A stretch of 64,000 nucleotides of DNA from Drechslerella dactyloides. Lineage: Eukaryota; Ascomycota; Orbiliomycetes; Orbiliales; Orbiliaceae. Of the stretch, positions 47,630 to 60,461 are shown in pieces. A model generated the notes under the pieces. That model did not search any database and was not told the origin of the DNA. It saw only the letters and a list, made by a program, of their open reading frames with translations. How positions within the stretch are numbered: position 1 is the first letter of the stretch; each line of letters starts with the position of its first letter. Made by a program: the position numbers and the translations under genes. Location of the stretch: contig JAGTWJ010000001.1 of NCBI GenBank assembly GCA_020064725.1, positions 2,046,001 to 2,110,000 on the forward strand, given 5' to 3'.

Positions 47630-50237
47630 TTATGATTTTGACTCGGGTTCTGATTCGGGTTGGGCCGCTGCTGCTGCGGGTTGTCCGGCTTGAGGTTCGG
47701 GCTGTTCGGCCTGGCGGATGGGTTCTTTTTCAGCTTCGGGTTCTGAGATGCGTTCTTCCTCTGCGGTGGGGAGTTCGGGTTGCGCTTCTTCTGGCTCGGG
47801 TCGTTGGGTTTCAGGTTCTGTTGACCCGATTTTGACTTGAGCGGCGGGTTCTGCGGGTTCTGCTGGGACTTCTGGCTCTGGCTGCTTGGTTTCTGACTTG
47901 GGTTGATAGGTCTCTGGCTCTGGCTCTGGCTGGTGGACTTCTGACTCGGGCTCTGAGTGTCTGGCTTCCGGTTCGGACTCTGGCTCGGGCTGCTGGGCTT
48001 CGGCTTCAGGGATTGGCCCTTCGGCTTCAGCTTCGGTCTCTGGTTCGGGCTCGGGTTGGTATTCTGGTTCTGGGGAGGTTTCGGCCTGTTGATGTTCTTG
48101 GGGGGTTTCGCGGGCTTCTTGTTGGTCGGACTGCTTCTGTCCTTGGTCTGGGGGTAGATTAGACTCGTCCTTAGCGGGCTCTGAGGGATCCTCCTTCTTC
48201 CCCTTAGGTTCGGGTACCTCTTTTCCATCAGATTGTGGAACCTCTTTACCGTCATTCTCGTTCTTCGCAGTGTTCGCATCCGCACTCGCACTCGCACTCG
48301 CGCCATTCTCCCTCTCCATCGCCGCATCGCTCACGCGTTTCCGCCCCAGCTTCTCTAGCTTGACCATCTCCGCCTGTGCGACACTGAGGACCTCTTTCGC
48401 GGCATCGTTGATCGATTTCGCATAGTCGGTGACCTCGCGCAAGCCCTTGTGACCCTGGCCGGACCGGATGACTTTGGTTTTGAGCGCCGGAAATTCCTTT
48501 TTGAGGTCATGGTACCTTTGCCAGTCCTTGTAGGTGATGCCGTCCATCCAGGCCCACTTCATGCCCAGTTCCTGCATCCCAAGGTCGTGGACTTGGTCCA
48601 TCTCTTCGAGGGCCGCGTCGACAATCTTGGCGGTGTTCTGGTAGGTGTCCATGAGGAATGCTTCGGTGTGCTCGGTGACCACGTTGATGCGACGCTTCAG
48701 ATCTCCATCCGACCGGCCAACGAGGCCGTCAAAGCCCATCATGACGTACTTGTGCTCTGCGGGGCTATCAATGAGCTTGAGGACGCCGTCTTCAAAATTG
48801 AAGAATTCCCTCTCAACAAGGGTGTTAAGTTCTTTGAGGACGTCGGCTGAGAGCGTGGCTTGTTCTTTCATGACCTTGTCGCAGAGAACGTTGAGCTTGC
48901 TGACGACGGTGTCGGAGGCGGCGGTGGCAGCGTCAGTGAACTTGGTGGCCCAGGAGAGGAGGTCGCCCTCGACTTCGTCTCTGACCGCCGCAATTTGCTC
49001 TGCCGAGGACTTTCCAGTTGACTCTTCGCCGTCTTGGCCATTTGGAGAGTCGGCCGCTGCGGGGTGGTCCTCGCTCTCAATGTTGGCGTCCGGGCGGATA
49101 TCGGAGGAGGACGTATTCGGATTGCTATGATGCGGCGGCGTCGGTTCAGACTCCTTGACCGGCGTCGCATTCCTACAGATATCCTGTCAGCACTCTCACA
49201 ATACATCTACAAAATATAGGTAAGTCCTGGAGTATTACTTTGCGAATCCCTTCAGCCCGAGTCTCTCCTGGATCCTCCAAAGCTGCGGCTCAACATGCAT
49301 GCCCCACCGTCGTGCGACCCACCCTTTCCCCTCCACACCGACCCACCCAGCCGTCTCGATGCCCTGCTTCCACACCGTTTGAAGGTATGGCAGCGCAGTA
49401 ACGTAGTACGGGTGTACCTGCTCCAGCGCAAAGTCATATCCTTGCATTGCATACTGTTGTGCGACAGGCGCGTAGGCAGCGTATTTCTCGCGCCCAGTGG
49501 CTACAAAGTCCGCTAGATGCGCATCATACAGCTCCCAGCCCTTGTTCTCCAGGACTTTCACGTGCGGCGCCAGGGAGCGAGTGTACTGTGCCTGAGCTAC
49601 TTGCCGGGCTTTCACCAGCTGCGGGCGCCCGTGCTGCTCGAATTGAGTGACGGCGTAGGTGTACGAGGGGTACAGGTAGCGGTCGTGTGCGACGGCGATG
49701 TACGGCGTGGCTTTATTGACGTAGGGGGAAACATATTCGGTGTAGTAGGGCTCGATGTAATTGTCGTACGCGTCGTACAAAGGCGGTTCAATGAAATCGA
49801 GTGTGTGGTCGCCAATGTCACAGATTATGCGCGCGTCCGAGCCGTCCTTGGGGCAGGTCCAAATGTACTGGTAGAGAGAGTAGATGATGCAGGATCTGTG
49901 GCGCGGTCAGCGGGTGGGTTCGGGAAGTTGGTGGGCTGCGAATACGATACCTGAGCAGTACGCCGAAGAAGAGACCACTCGATGATCTTCGTCGCGGAGG
50001 AGGAGGAGGAGGAGGCCGGCTTTTGGGCTGTGGCTTCGGCTTCGTTCTCGACTTCTGGGGGCTTTTCTGCGGTGTCGTTTGCCGGGACTTCGAGTCAGGG
50101 ACCAAGGCTACCACGCCCTTCGGTCTAAACGATAAGACGGTCAGCATAGTGCACGTCGGGAAGCAATCGCTCAGGATTTGAGAAAGGAATAGGGGAACAG
50201 CGTCGTACGGTTTGATTGATTTCTTCTTCGCAGCCAT
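47630..50237 (-). CDS. Tyrosine-rich membrane protein with Pro/Glu tail (fungal 'Hoxa13'-type)
   Basis: Four exons (50237-50209, 50124-49951, 49895-49239, 49172-47630) give 800 aa. The introns are 84, 55 and 66 nt, and all three are phase 2. A short basic N-terminus and a Pro-rich stretch precede one hydrophobic helix (about 59-79, SGLFFGVLLRSCIIYSLYQY). Residues about 105-286 are rich in Tyr/Val/Pro with an irregular YxxY(V)xPY pattern. Residues about 290-590 are helical and probably coiled coil. The tail from about 595 is almost entirely Pro/Glu/Ser with PEPE repeats. Fungal homologues are often labelled 'transcription factor Hoxa13', as I recall. No homeodomain is visible here, so that name is misleading. 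A membrane-anchored structural role, perhaps at the ER or lipid droplets, is more plausible; this is inference. Confidence 0.85.
47640..48250 (-). repeat. Coding Pro/Glu low-complexity repeat
   Basis: Irregular hexamer-like repeats (CCAGAGCCCGAG type on the minus strand) encode the PEPE/PESE tail of the upstream protein. They also open all other frames, producing long artificial frames on both strands (for example 47563-48327 minus). Confidence 0.75.
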
Positions 50238-52334
50238 GCTGGCGTGCTGGGGTGGAACCCTCCGGTCTGGCGGTCGTAAGGTCGAGGCTGGCGGAGGTTG
50301 AACTCAACGGGGTGGTGGTGATAACGGGCGCAGGGCGGACTTATCGCTCGTGACACGCGGAACAACGTCGTGCCAACAACCTCATTCGCCGGCCGCGGTC
50401 TGCAATTTCGACTTCTCGGCAACAGCGAGACGGAAAATAAACAGCCACCAGAATAAAGGATACGGTAAACCGGTACTTGTTTACGAGTTTTTCTTCAGAT
50501 GAAGCGGGGAAGAAGCGCACAGCTGCAGGAAATATATATACGCAATATCGGCAGCGGAAGCCCGGCCGTTTCGAGACTTGTATACCCGGGATCCTGAAAT
50601 CTGCCAGTGCACTACCACCGATGCTGTTACAATAAAATTGTACACATACAGACGAACGAACAAACTATTGCATCCTGACAGCCAGCAATCGCAAGGGAGC
50701 AGGCCTCATCCCCACGATAAAGTCCAAACAAGCAGGTTCCGGTCCAATCCTGCTCTTCGTTTGCTCGCAGGCCGTGTCTGAGCTGACCAACTGACGGGCG
50801 AACGATAAGGGCTTTTAAATTTTCCTCGCTGCATTTGACTGCATTCCAGCGGCAGATGTGCGCATGTGCAGTAGCAGGTGTGGAGGACGACATTGCATTA
50901 ACACTAGTCAAATTCGAACTCGAAGATGCACGACGGCTCTTTAGGTAAAAGTATCGATACCTAGGCCTTGGCCAGGCTCTAGCGGATAAACAGCATGTGT
51001 TTACACCCAGCTATACGACGATACGTTAACGCTAACGCTAGTATGGCGACTTTGTCTGCTGGCATTCTGCACGCCGATGGTTTAAGCAGCTGGCCCGGGA
51101 TTGAGGCCGGGCGCTAGGATTGGTAATGAACTAGCCGGATGATGTAACTGCCTTCCGACTAGTTGTGTCTCAGACCCTGCCCTGGCCGTGACAAGACATG
51201 AATTAGGCGGACAAGACGGTCTCGATTTCATGGCGGGTCATCTCGAAAACGTCAGGACACCGTATTAAAGTTGATTGCTTGAATTTTGCAGATGATACGT
51301 GTAAATGGTGGTGCGAAAGGTGAAAGGATGGTGTTTTGATAAATTGGAAGTGAATATGGTGTCGTGCGAGGCTGCAGGTATCCCCGCCAGCAGATTCCTG
51401 TTTGAATCCGAGCGGGGCGGTGTCATGTTGATGCATGCTGTAGGTATCGGTACTAATGCAACCGGGTTGCTCCCGTCACTTACTACTTGCCGAGATTCTG
51501 TTTCTTATAGACGGTTCGTTGGAGCATACCAGGATCTGTGGATCGTGAGAGACTCTTTCCTTGCATGTGGAAGCCGCTATTGGATAAGATTGCCACAACT
51601 TGGCTGATGACATTGATGGCTGTGGCGCGTGACAGGCCGGGTCTTATGGAGACGATTTTGGGAGTTGGTTCAGCTAGCTTGGCAGAATTCAAGGACTGTA
51701 TATGTACATGTACTAGTCAAACGCATGCATGTTCGATACTACCAATCTTGTACCGATCGGTGGGGATATATTGATATCATTTAGTGTGTAAGAAGTCACT
51801 GAATCGAATGAGAATCGCTATCAGTCTACTAACAAGACAGGTGCTGGGCCACTCACACCCGTCTGGTTTCTAGACTAGATCGCGATATCGAGGATAGAGT
51901 ACTGTGCCATGCCGGAATAACCTTCGCCTTCGCAATTGCAATCTGGTTCACAGAGAAATAGCTACGCTTTTAATTCCACAGACGACCTGCATATATATTA
52001 TCGGCGCTCTTGCACAATCTCAAATACAAAAGGTGGTGATACAGTTGGTATCTGAGTACTAGATTCATACGCCATGCGATGGATAATACGGCACTATAAT
52101 GCTTGACCGCATCGTATGCATTCCATCCCTTATCCCCGTACAGATACGAGGAGGCCAAAGGAGCCACGTAAGTAAGGATATGAGTTCGGATTTATACGGG
52201 GTCTGCAAATGTGAACTTGGCTTAACGGTAATAATCCTTTTTACAATCGTAAGAACTAAGTTGCTATGATATTATAATAGCTAGTTATATATAATTGTAT
52301 AAGTGGCCTTGCCAGGAGATTTTGGAAACGCACG
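50238..52334. other. Intergenic, no gene seen
   Basis: A 2.1-kb gap. The left 250 bp is the promoter of the tyrosine-rich protein gene. A plus-strand frame of 100 codons at 51305-51607 has no recognisable feature. The rest is AT-rich toward the right. Confidence 0.5.
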
Positions 52335-53818
52335 TTAATCTCTCTCTTGCGGTATTAGGACGCCTTCGTCTAGATCAGATGGTTGGAGCTCATACGGAAT
52401 ACCGTCATATAAGTCCGCATTCTCAAAGCTATCCTCTAGAACGACACTTGATAGCCCAGACGCTGTCCGCACAATGACGTAGCGCAAATCGTAGGCTACG
52501 GGCAAATTGACATGTAGTGGCATACGGCGGACATCTCTCTCCCAGGTGCTCCATCTCCTTCTCCAGGACACGTGTTTTAGTTCCCTGAGCTTCTGCGAGA
52601 GAGCTTGGATGGCTCTGAGTTCATTTCGGTCAGGCAATACGAAGCTTCCGCGAGATCCCCTTTGAACACAAAGGTTGATTTCCTCAACTTCGGAGAAGCG
52701 GGCGAGTATATTGTACCACTACTCCAATTAGGTTAGAACAGGATATGTATCATGCGTGAGTGTCTTTGACACTTGGAATAAAGAAACATCAAAAGAGTCC
52801 CTCACCTCCATGATGCTCAGTCGAGGTAGCCTTGCCGGGGAAACTGTCAGCCATATCTGACGCACACTTCGCATAGATTCTGCAGTGAAAATTCCGTTTT
52901 TGCAGTGATACAACGAGTGACCATCGAGAATCAGAGACTGTAAGTTTGGGAATGATAGCAGTTTTTGTGAAGCGGCGACTGGGCTACCCTCGGAAACGGG
53001 GTATTCGATATCAACCCAAACTCCCACCAGGCTCAGTTTTCTCACACTGGAATCGGGACCGCCGAATAAGTTCGCAAAATCCATGAAAACTTTGATATCC
53101 CTTGGATCACTACTAACGGTGCCCCCCCGCGAGCCTGAGTATCGACATGAGTCGTATGATATCGAGAGTGTGTGTATCCGCGGAACAATTGTTCTGAGAA
53201 GCATGAGGTTTTGGTCGTCGATATCGCAATGTCCCACCATCAGCGTATCGTTAGAAGTTGAGATAGCAACAGTCCGTACTTTTGGGAGCATCGCAAGCGC
53301 AGGTACTGCGATTCGGAGCAGATCGTCCCATCGGGTCTTGTGCTCTCGGGACTCGAGTTGGAATACCTCTACCTCAGTAAAGGGCTCCAAGAGCAATTTG
53401 AGGCAGTGTTGGATTTCATTAGGACTAGGTCCGGCCGAGATCAAACCACCGGGTGGTATCGCTATCATGACATGGCTTTCGGCGTCCGTGGTATTAGCGA
53501 GAGCAACCAAAAACATTGCGGGAAGACTTTCGATACCGCAGTGTCGATTCGGGTTATGCGTTCACGGACAACTTACCGGACATGCTTGGCATGTTTAGTG
53601 GGACAGCCGTGGGCTAACTCTGGGATGTAATCCTTCTGGCCTCGACGCAGTGGCTCGATGAATATACAATAAGCATTGTAAGTGAAGATCACCTGGCGAT
53701 ATAGCTGTGGGATCGCGACATCATGGAGGAGGCGACAGGTTCTCGCAAACACTTTGAGATCATGATGGTCGAGGTACGATGCTATCTCGTAAAATATTTC
53801 GAAAGGTAGATTTGCCAT
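52335..53818 (-). CDS. F-box protein (second copy in window)
   Basis: Three exons, 53818-53577, 53526-52806 and 52718-52335, give 448 aa. The introns are 50 nt (phase 2) and 87 nt (phase 0, TTCTAAC branch site). I start at MANLPFEIF; an upstream in-frame Met would add four residues. Residues 1-45 are a canonical F-box: LPFEIFYEIASYLDHHDLKV followed by FARTCRLLHDVAIPQLYRQV. This should bind Skp1 in an SCF ubiquitin ligase. The C-terminal part has leucine-rich-repeat-like segments (KLSLVGVWV, NLQSLILDGHSL, SVRQIWLTVS), the usual substrate-binding arrangement, ending with an acidic tail. The target is unknown. The small first intron and its AAAG acceptor are the least certain parts. Confidence 0.8.
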
Positions 53819-54971
53819 TGTGGAGAACACTGGCTAAGATTGGTGTTTGAGAATTGCGGCAGAGCTACTGTATGTTTAGTCTCGAGGCCGGAGTACCTGC
53901 CTGGTCGCTTCGATGTATCGCGATATCGTATCGTATTGTATTGTATTGTATTAGATGTTGTATTGCGCTGCGAGCTCGCTGTTTCCACGATGGCGAGCCA
54001 GCGTCTGGCACCGGACTATGTATATAATTTATAGGATTCAGGCCCAATATTAAAGCACCGTGGCTGTGAGTGGATGTTTCGGCGGTAAACGCGGTAGTGA
54101 GCCTCGCGATGCAAGTCCGTCGACAGCCGAAATTGTATCAGCAATGATAGGATTGAAGTCGATACTTTTTGTATCAGGCGGACGCGAGTTGGGCTGAGAG
54201 CAATATACTGTATATTCCAACAAGCGTTTGGAAAGCAAATGAGCCTTTAAGCTGCAGCTGAACGTAAACAGCAGGACCAGTCGCTATCGCATGAGTATCC
54301 TGTCTCAGAAGCCAGACGCCTTGAGTATCTAAAGCTTTAAAGTACCGGGTGAGAACCCAATAAACTAATTTCAAAGGTTCGAGTCCAGTAGTAGTATAAT
54401 GCATGATCTCGTTGCACGCAGGATGCCGCAATGCAATAATATGTGGCCGTCGTCCACCTCCGAACCCCGAAACACTATGGTGAAGATTCGAGAACGCGAA
54501 CGACAGCCGAGTGCGGCCAGCTGGACGTGGCGCCGTGTTGCATGACGTTTGATTGGGTAATTCTCCAGTCGGAGCCGAGCGAAACATCTGCCCGCTCATC
54601 TGGTGCTTCCTTCAAACATCTATCGAATCCGCCTCATCTCCAACCCGCACTCTCGCACGCACGCACGCGCTATCTCTCGTTCCATCGAAGGCACCGTACA
54701 TCCAGCGACCCTCCCGTGCGCTCGAATCGGACCATCCGGAGACCCGGAGCTCTTGAATGAGCTATCGACATTCCCGACCACTCGCGATCACGTTCCGAGA
54801 TAACCTTCGCAACTCCCTTTTCATGTGGACACACAGCCGATGAGACCCTCCGTCGCCACCGACGCCCGTTCCCGCAGCCTTCGCCAACCGGAGTAAGATC
54901 GCATACACTGGCTTCCAGTCCCGCTCCACGATTAGATTCGCTTCGAGGCGGGCGTCTCATATATCGACACC
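53819..54971. promoter_or_regulatory. Shared divergent promoter, F-box gene / DOA10
   Basis: About 1.15 kb lie between divergent starts. A TATTG pentanucleotide repeat (53933-53953) sits near the F-box start. The right 350 bp is C/T-rich and precedes DOA10. A minus-strand frame of 141 codons (54599-54174) has no domain and is not reported as a gene. Confidence 0.5.
53933..53953 (+). repeat. TATTG pentanucleotide repeat
   Basis: About four tandem TATTG/TATCG units upstream of the F-box gene. Confidence 0.8.
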
Positions 54972-57900
54972 ATGGCTGCCATGGCCGATGAGACGTGCCG
55001 GATCTGCCGCTCGGAAGGCACGGCGGAAGAACCCCTCTACCACCCCTGCAAATGTAGTGGCAGCATCAAATACGTGCACCAAGACTGGTATACTGCATCC
55101 TTACAACCCATGAAAGTTTCCTTACATCGGATGCTGATGTTATCTCTCCTAGTTTGATGGAGTGGTTGCAGCACTCGCAAAAGAAACATTGCGAGCTCTG
55201 CAAGACGTCCTTCCGATTTACTAAAGGTTGCACCCAAAATCTACCTGGTGCAGTCCCGTCGACTCCAAGCGAGCCTTTCGACTGACTCGACCCTCTATGC
55301 TCTAGTTTACGACCCGCATATGCCAAAGACTTTACCGCTCTTCGTTTTCCTAAAGCTCGCATTGAGACATCTCACTCGGCTTCTCATCCAGATCCTTCGC
55401 CTCAGCTCCGTTCTATTCGTCTGGCTATTCTGGCTTCCCTGGACTGTGCGGACGATTTGGAGATTCTTCTTTTATGTTGCTGATGGTGGGCTGTTATTCG
55501 AGCATGGAATTAAGAGACAATCCCCATTCAATGTCTCGGCATCTAACATCTCGATATCTGGAGCGCCCGGGCTATTAGGCTTAGTGGGACCCGACATCGC
55601 GTCTACTATCGTTGTCCAAGAAATCGCTCCCTCAAACTCAACAGCCCAGCAAGAGCGCATCTCCGAATACCTTCTCCAGCCCGCAACCTTCAAGGGTCTA
55701 GCGAACTTGACATCCTCAACACAGATCAACCAAATCCTAGTCGATACATTTGAAGGCCAGATTATCACTATCCTCGTTGTGCTCGCGTTCATTTTGATAT
55801 TTCTGATTAGGGAATGGGTGGTCCAGCAACAGCCGCCACAGGCCCTCGACGGGAACGGCCAGCCCGTCCAGCAGCAAGACCCCCGCTTTGACGAGCTGCT
55901 GGCCGAGATTGAGCGACACCGAAATCGTCGTGAAGGGAACGGCCCAGGCGAAGCAGATGTTCAAGTACCAGGACCACAGCCCATGTTCGGGAGTGGTGAT
56001 GAAGCCGAGGGGGAGGATAACTCTAGTGAGGAGAGTGTGTTTGGCGGCAATGACTCCGAGCTCTCATTTCAAGCCGGAAGGAATGAGGAGAGTGATGGAG
56101 AGATGCCTTTCCATTTTGAGGAGCCTGCACGAGTTGACACAACAGGTCTTCTAACTGGATCTCACCCGCTACTTGTGGATGACACGCATCCTGAAGGAGC
56201 ACCGCAGATCAAATCAGATATAAGCTTTGACCTGACAGGGTTAACAGAACCCTCGTTCTACGACAATGAAGCGTCAGCATCTGCTGCGTCAGCCCCAGAG
56301 AGCAAGTCACTGTTCCAGATCCGAAAACGAACAAGCATCCACCAGATTGATACAGCTAGGCCTACTGAAGAGCCGACCTTCTCTTTCCAACCTGCGTCTC
56401 CTTCAGCCCCATTCCAATTTGGCTCTTCTTCAAGGCCCACCCAACCAGATCCAAGCAGTTCGAATGAAACCCTCAGGCGACCCCAAATCAGTCGCGAACT
56501 TAGCGCGCAAGCTGCCGAACTAAGGAGGGATCTCGAAGAACAAAAGCGGGTGGATATCTCGGTAACCACTGAGCACCCGCTCCCAGACTACATCGAGGAA
56601 GAGGCGCCAGGCGAAGCCGACGAGATTGAAACGCCTGGTCTGTCGGTCCCAGAGTGGAGTGTTCGGTCCGATAAATCCACGGAACAAGCACCTACTGCCA
56701 CGGATTCAGTTCCCGTACCAGCTCCAAATCCATACAATTTCGATCTCTCCAGTTCAGGCTCGGATTTCAACTGGAACAAATATACCGAGTATGCTCAGAA
56801 AGCTGAAAATAGTACCTCCGGAAAGGGTAGTTCTGCATTGATGGGCACAAGAGAAAGCTCAAGTGGAAGTGATGGCAGCCGAAAACGAGCGAGTGACATG
56901 AGCTGGGAAGAACTGGTAGAAGTGAAGGAACAGGCTTCCAACAGCGTCAGCAGTGATGATATACAACACGTCACACCGTTCGACGATGTTGCTAGCAGCG
57001 AAGACGACGACGCCGACTTCCACGACCAAGTACAGCGGGAAATCCTCGCTAGAGCCGCCGAGCGTTACGGGGACGCAGATGGCCGTCTAGGCGACAGGAT
57101 CAGAAATAACGATCCAATAACGATTGCGGAGATGGCTAATTTGGTTAGAGCCAGTCACGCAACTCAGGCGCACGATACAGCTCAAGAGCAACTCGCTGAG
57201 CAAGAGTCTGAGCCGGAAGCCGAGATTGAGGCTGATGAGGAAGTCGTAAATGACAATAACATGGAGGTGGCACCCGCGGCCCCTGTACCAGTCATCAACG
57301 TTGCACCACAGCCTCTGGCGCCACCTCTGCCTCCCCCTGCCGCGAACGAAGCTGTTCCGAATGCCGCAGATGACGATGTTGAAGTTGACGTTGACGATTT
57401 CGATGGAGTCATGGAACTTATCGGCATGCGGGGCCCCCTGATGGCTCTGGTCCAGAATGGAATCTTTAGCGCGGTTCTGATATCTGCGACCATTGGAATT
57501 GGGGTCTGGGTGCCGTATATGTGGGGCCGTATGGTTCTTCTCATCTTGAGTAACCCGCTGGGTTTCTTCATCACTCTTCCATACAAGGCCGTGATATTTA
57601 CCATCGAGCTATTCATCGATCTTGCCATCATGTTTGGATCCTTTTTGATCTACTTATCTGATATCTCTGGTCGATTCATTCTTGCTCCAGCAGGTTGGAT
57701 CTTCCCATACATCAAGAAAGTAGCCGATAGCCGGGCTACCGCCGACCTCACTCAAAAACTGGCATCGGAGGCACACAGCCGTATTTCTAAGAGTATTACG
57801 GCTTTGGCGAGCTATATGGTCTCTTTGCGAAACTTCCATGGCCAGCAAGGGCACGGTGCTTTGTTCAGGTGGCCAACGAGCGAATCCTGGAGCAAAGCGA

Positions 57901-60461
57901 TCACGGTGGTATCGAAGACCGCAAACGTTCTCGGTTTCAACGGGACTGATATCTCTCTGAAACTGAACCAAATGGTCGAATCTCAGAAACAAGCTGTTGA
58001 GAATGCAACTGAACTTCTTCCAAATGCCACCTCTTCATTACCGCCTGGCTTATTCCATGATCCTATGTCCGGTGCCAATATCTCCTTTGTTCAGGATTCG
58101 GCGATAACTGAGCTGGATGCTATGGCATGGACACCTCTCGACAGGGTCATTACGGTTATTGCCGGCTATGTCTTCATCAGCGTTGTTGGTGCCTTTTATT
58201 TGCAGCATAAGAAGAATTTGGCCAAGAAGGGGATCCATCCCCGAGGGATTGATCGTAAGGTGGTCGAAGGGCTCGGTCAAGCTGGAAGCGTCATGAAAGT
58301 GGTTCTCATCATTGGCATTGAGATGTTTGTGTTCCCGCTTTACTGCGGCTTCCTTCTCGGTAAGCTCACCTGCTAAGGCTACCTATCTGAAGGTTCAAAA
58401 CTAATACCGTGACGTTAGATCTGGCCCTTCTTCCCTTGTTTGAGCATGCCACCGTCTGGAATCGCTGGCTCTTTTTGAAAGAGTTCATGTTTACGTCTCT
58501 CTTCGTCCACTGGTTCATTGGCACCTGCTATATGTTCCATTTCGCCCTTTTTGTCTCGATGTGCCGAAATATCATGAGAGACGGCGTTCTATGTGAGTAA
58601 CAAAGCACCTGAACTGAATGGCCATTGAGAACTAATGATGCTACAGACTTTATTCGCGATCCCGATGATCCAACTTTCCACCCTGTCAAAGAGGTTTTAG
58701 AGCGCCCCGTCACTACTCAACTCAAGAAGATTGGGTTTAGTGCAATAATCTACGGAGTTCTTGTCATAATGTTCCTGGGTGGTGTCGTGTGGGCTTTGTT
58801 CTACTCTTTCTCGGGATTACTGCCCGTTCACTGGTCATCTAACGAACCTGTTCTCGAATTTCCCGTCGACCTCTTGTTCTACAATATCTTCATGCCTATC
58901 GCCATCAAATATTTCCGGCCAGCAAACATCCTGGAGAAGGTCTACGGCTGGTGGTTCAAACAATGTGCAAAGTTTCTCCGCCTATCCTCGTTCATGTTTG
59001 GGGAGCGTCGGCCAGAGGAGGAAGGTATCCATGTTCGGAAAACCTGGGTAGCGTGGTTGCTGCGACGGAAAGCGGACACCACTCCTCCAACGCCAGCAGA
59101 GCATATTGAATCGGAAGGCAAACGTGACATTGATACCACCGAACCTACCGTCTATTTTGAACGAAATGGCCGCTTCGTACGTGCACCCGCCAAAGATAGC
59201 GTCCGACCCACTCGAGAAAACCTTTTCATCGAAGTCAATGAGAAGAATGAAAGGATCGATGGCAAAGAAGATCCAGCGGATGGTGATTTTGGCCCGAACA
59301 GCGAGAACGTCACGTTGGTATATCTCCCGCCGAACTTCAAAACGAGAATTGGACTCGTGATCTGTTTGATCTGGCTCTTTGCAGCCTGTACGGGAGTTGC
59401 CGTAACGGTTGGGCCCCTTGTGCTTGGTCGCTTTATCCTTGGAATGCTGTTACCAGGTTCTTTGAGGATGAACGATCTATATGCTTTCTCTCTAGGGCTT
59501 TATGCTCTGGGAGCTATAATTTTGATCATTTCGAGCTTCAACGTCGCCAAGGAGGCGCTAGGGAAGATACAGGGCGCAGTTGCAACTCTACAGGGGTTCA
59601 AAGAGACCGCTTGGGTATGCACGGTCCGGGCGGTCAAGATTATCTACGTCCTTTCGGCGTTTGTCGTCATTCTCCCGACGCTGTTCGCTTTCGTCATGGA
59701 AGCTTACATCATCCTGCCGCTACACACCTACTTCTCTACTGGCGATAACCACGTCATACACTTTATTCAGGATTGGACGCTGGGTGTTTTGTATCTCAAG
59801 ATGCTTGGCAGGATGATCCTCCTTGACAGAGACTCTCCTTGGGCACGGTCTCTGAGAGCTATTGTGGCAAACGGATACCTCAATCCGGATGTTAGGATCG
59901 CAACGAAAGATTTCATTTTCCCCGCGGGTACTATAATGATCGCAGCTTTGCTTACGCCTTTGACGATCGGGTTCTCGGTAAACACTTTCATCGGTAAGTT
60001 CTCAATCGCGGAGTCCCGGTACATGCTTCAAATCGCTAATGGCAATAAAAAAAGTTAAAGGAGCTTCGCCCGAGCTGTCTCATCAGATATATCGTTACTC
60101 GTATCCGGCTGTCTTGGTGGCGTCTGCGATCTCAATTGGGCTTTTCTTCTTGTATCGATTATTCGACGCATGGAAGCAGAGCCTACGAGATGAAATATAC
60201 CTTGTTGGAGAGCAACTGCATAACCATGGTGACCGGCGGCTGCCTGAGGCTGCCTCGGTGGCCCCCATAGCTGCACCTGCAGTTGTGGAAGCCGAGCCGT
60301 TATTAAACGGCCAAGGGCAGCTTGACAATGAAGAGGTTCACAATGATGGGATGGGGCTGCAGGAAGTGGCGCTGGAACCACTGGACGAAGATGATGCAGG
60401 TTTGGATGATCCTGCACATGTGCTGGAGCGCATGGACAGCTCCGTGCAGACAGAGGTTTGA
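54972..60461 (+). CDS. DOA10: ER/inner-nuclear-membrane RING-CH ubiquitin ligase Doa10/Ssm4
   Basis: Six exons (54972-55087, 55153-55226, 55306-58359, 58419-58592, 58647-59993, 60055-60461) give 1,723 aa; the introns are 54-79 nt. The N-terminal RING-CH domain has the C4HC3 ligands C9, C12, C26, C28, H36, C39, C52 and C55, followed by the conserved YDPHMPKTLPL. Many hydrophobic segments follow, in two clusters: about 80-200, and from about 810 to the end. The second starts at LIGMRGPLMALVQNGIFSAV, the TEB4/Doa10 domain. A long Ser/Glu/Asp-rich cytosolic loop lies between them. With Ubc6/Ubc7 this ligase marks cytosolic and membrane-degron (ERAD-C) substrates, including sterol-synthesis enzymes, for the proteasome. 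The donor of intron 2 is GTTGCA, weaker than the others. It is longer than yeast Doa10 (about 1,319 aa), mainly through the loop. Confidence 0.96.

Noticed and set aside
47563..48327. 254-codon minus-strand frame rich in Lys/Pro/Asn
   Set aside because: It is an alternative frame of the Pro/Glu repeat tail of the real gene and is produced by the low-complexity DNA.
54361..54390. GGTTCGAGTCC, resembling a tRNA B-box
   Set aside because: The T-stem does not pair (position 51 mismatched), and no A-box or acceptor stem is found upstream.
54174..54599. 141-codon minus-strand frame in the DOA10 upstream region
   Set aside because: No domain or signal; it lies in a divergent promoter region.
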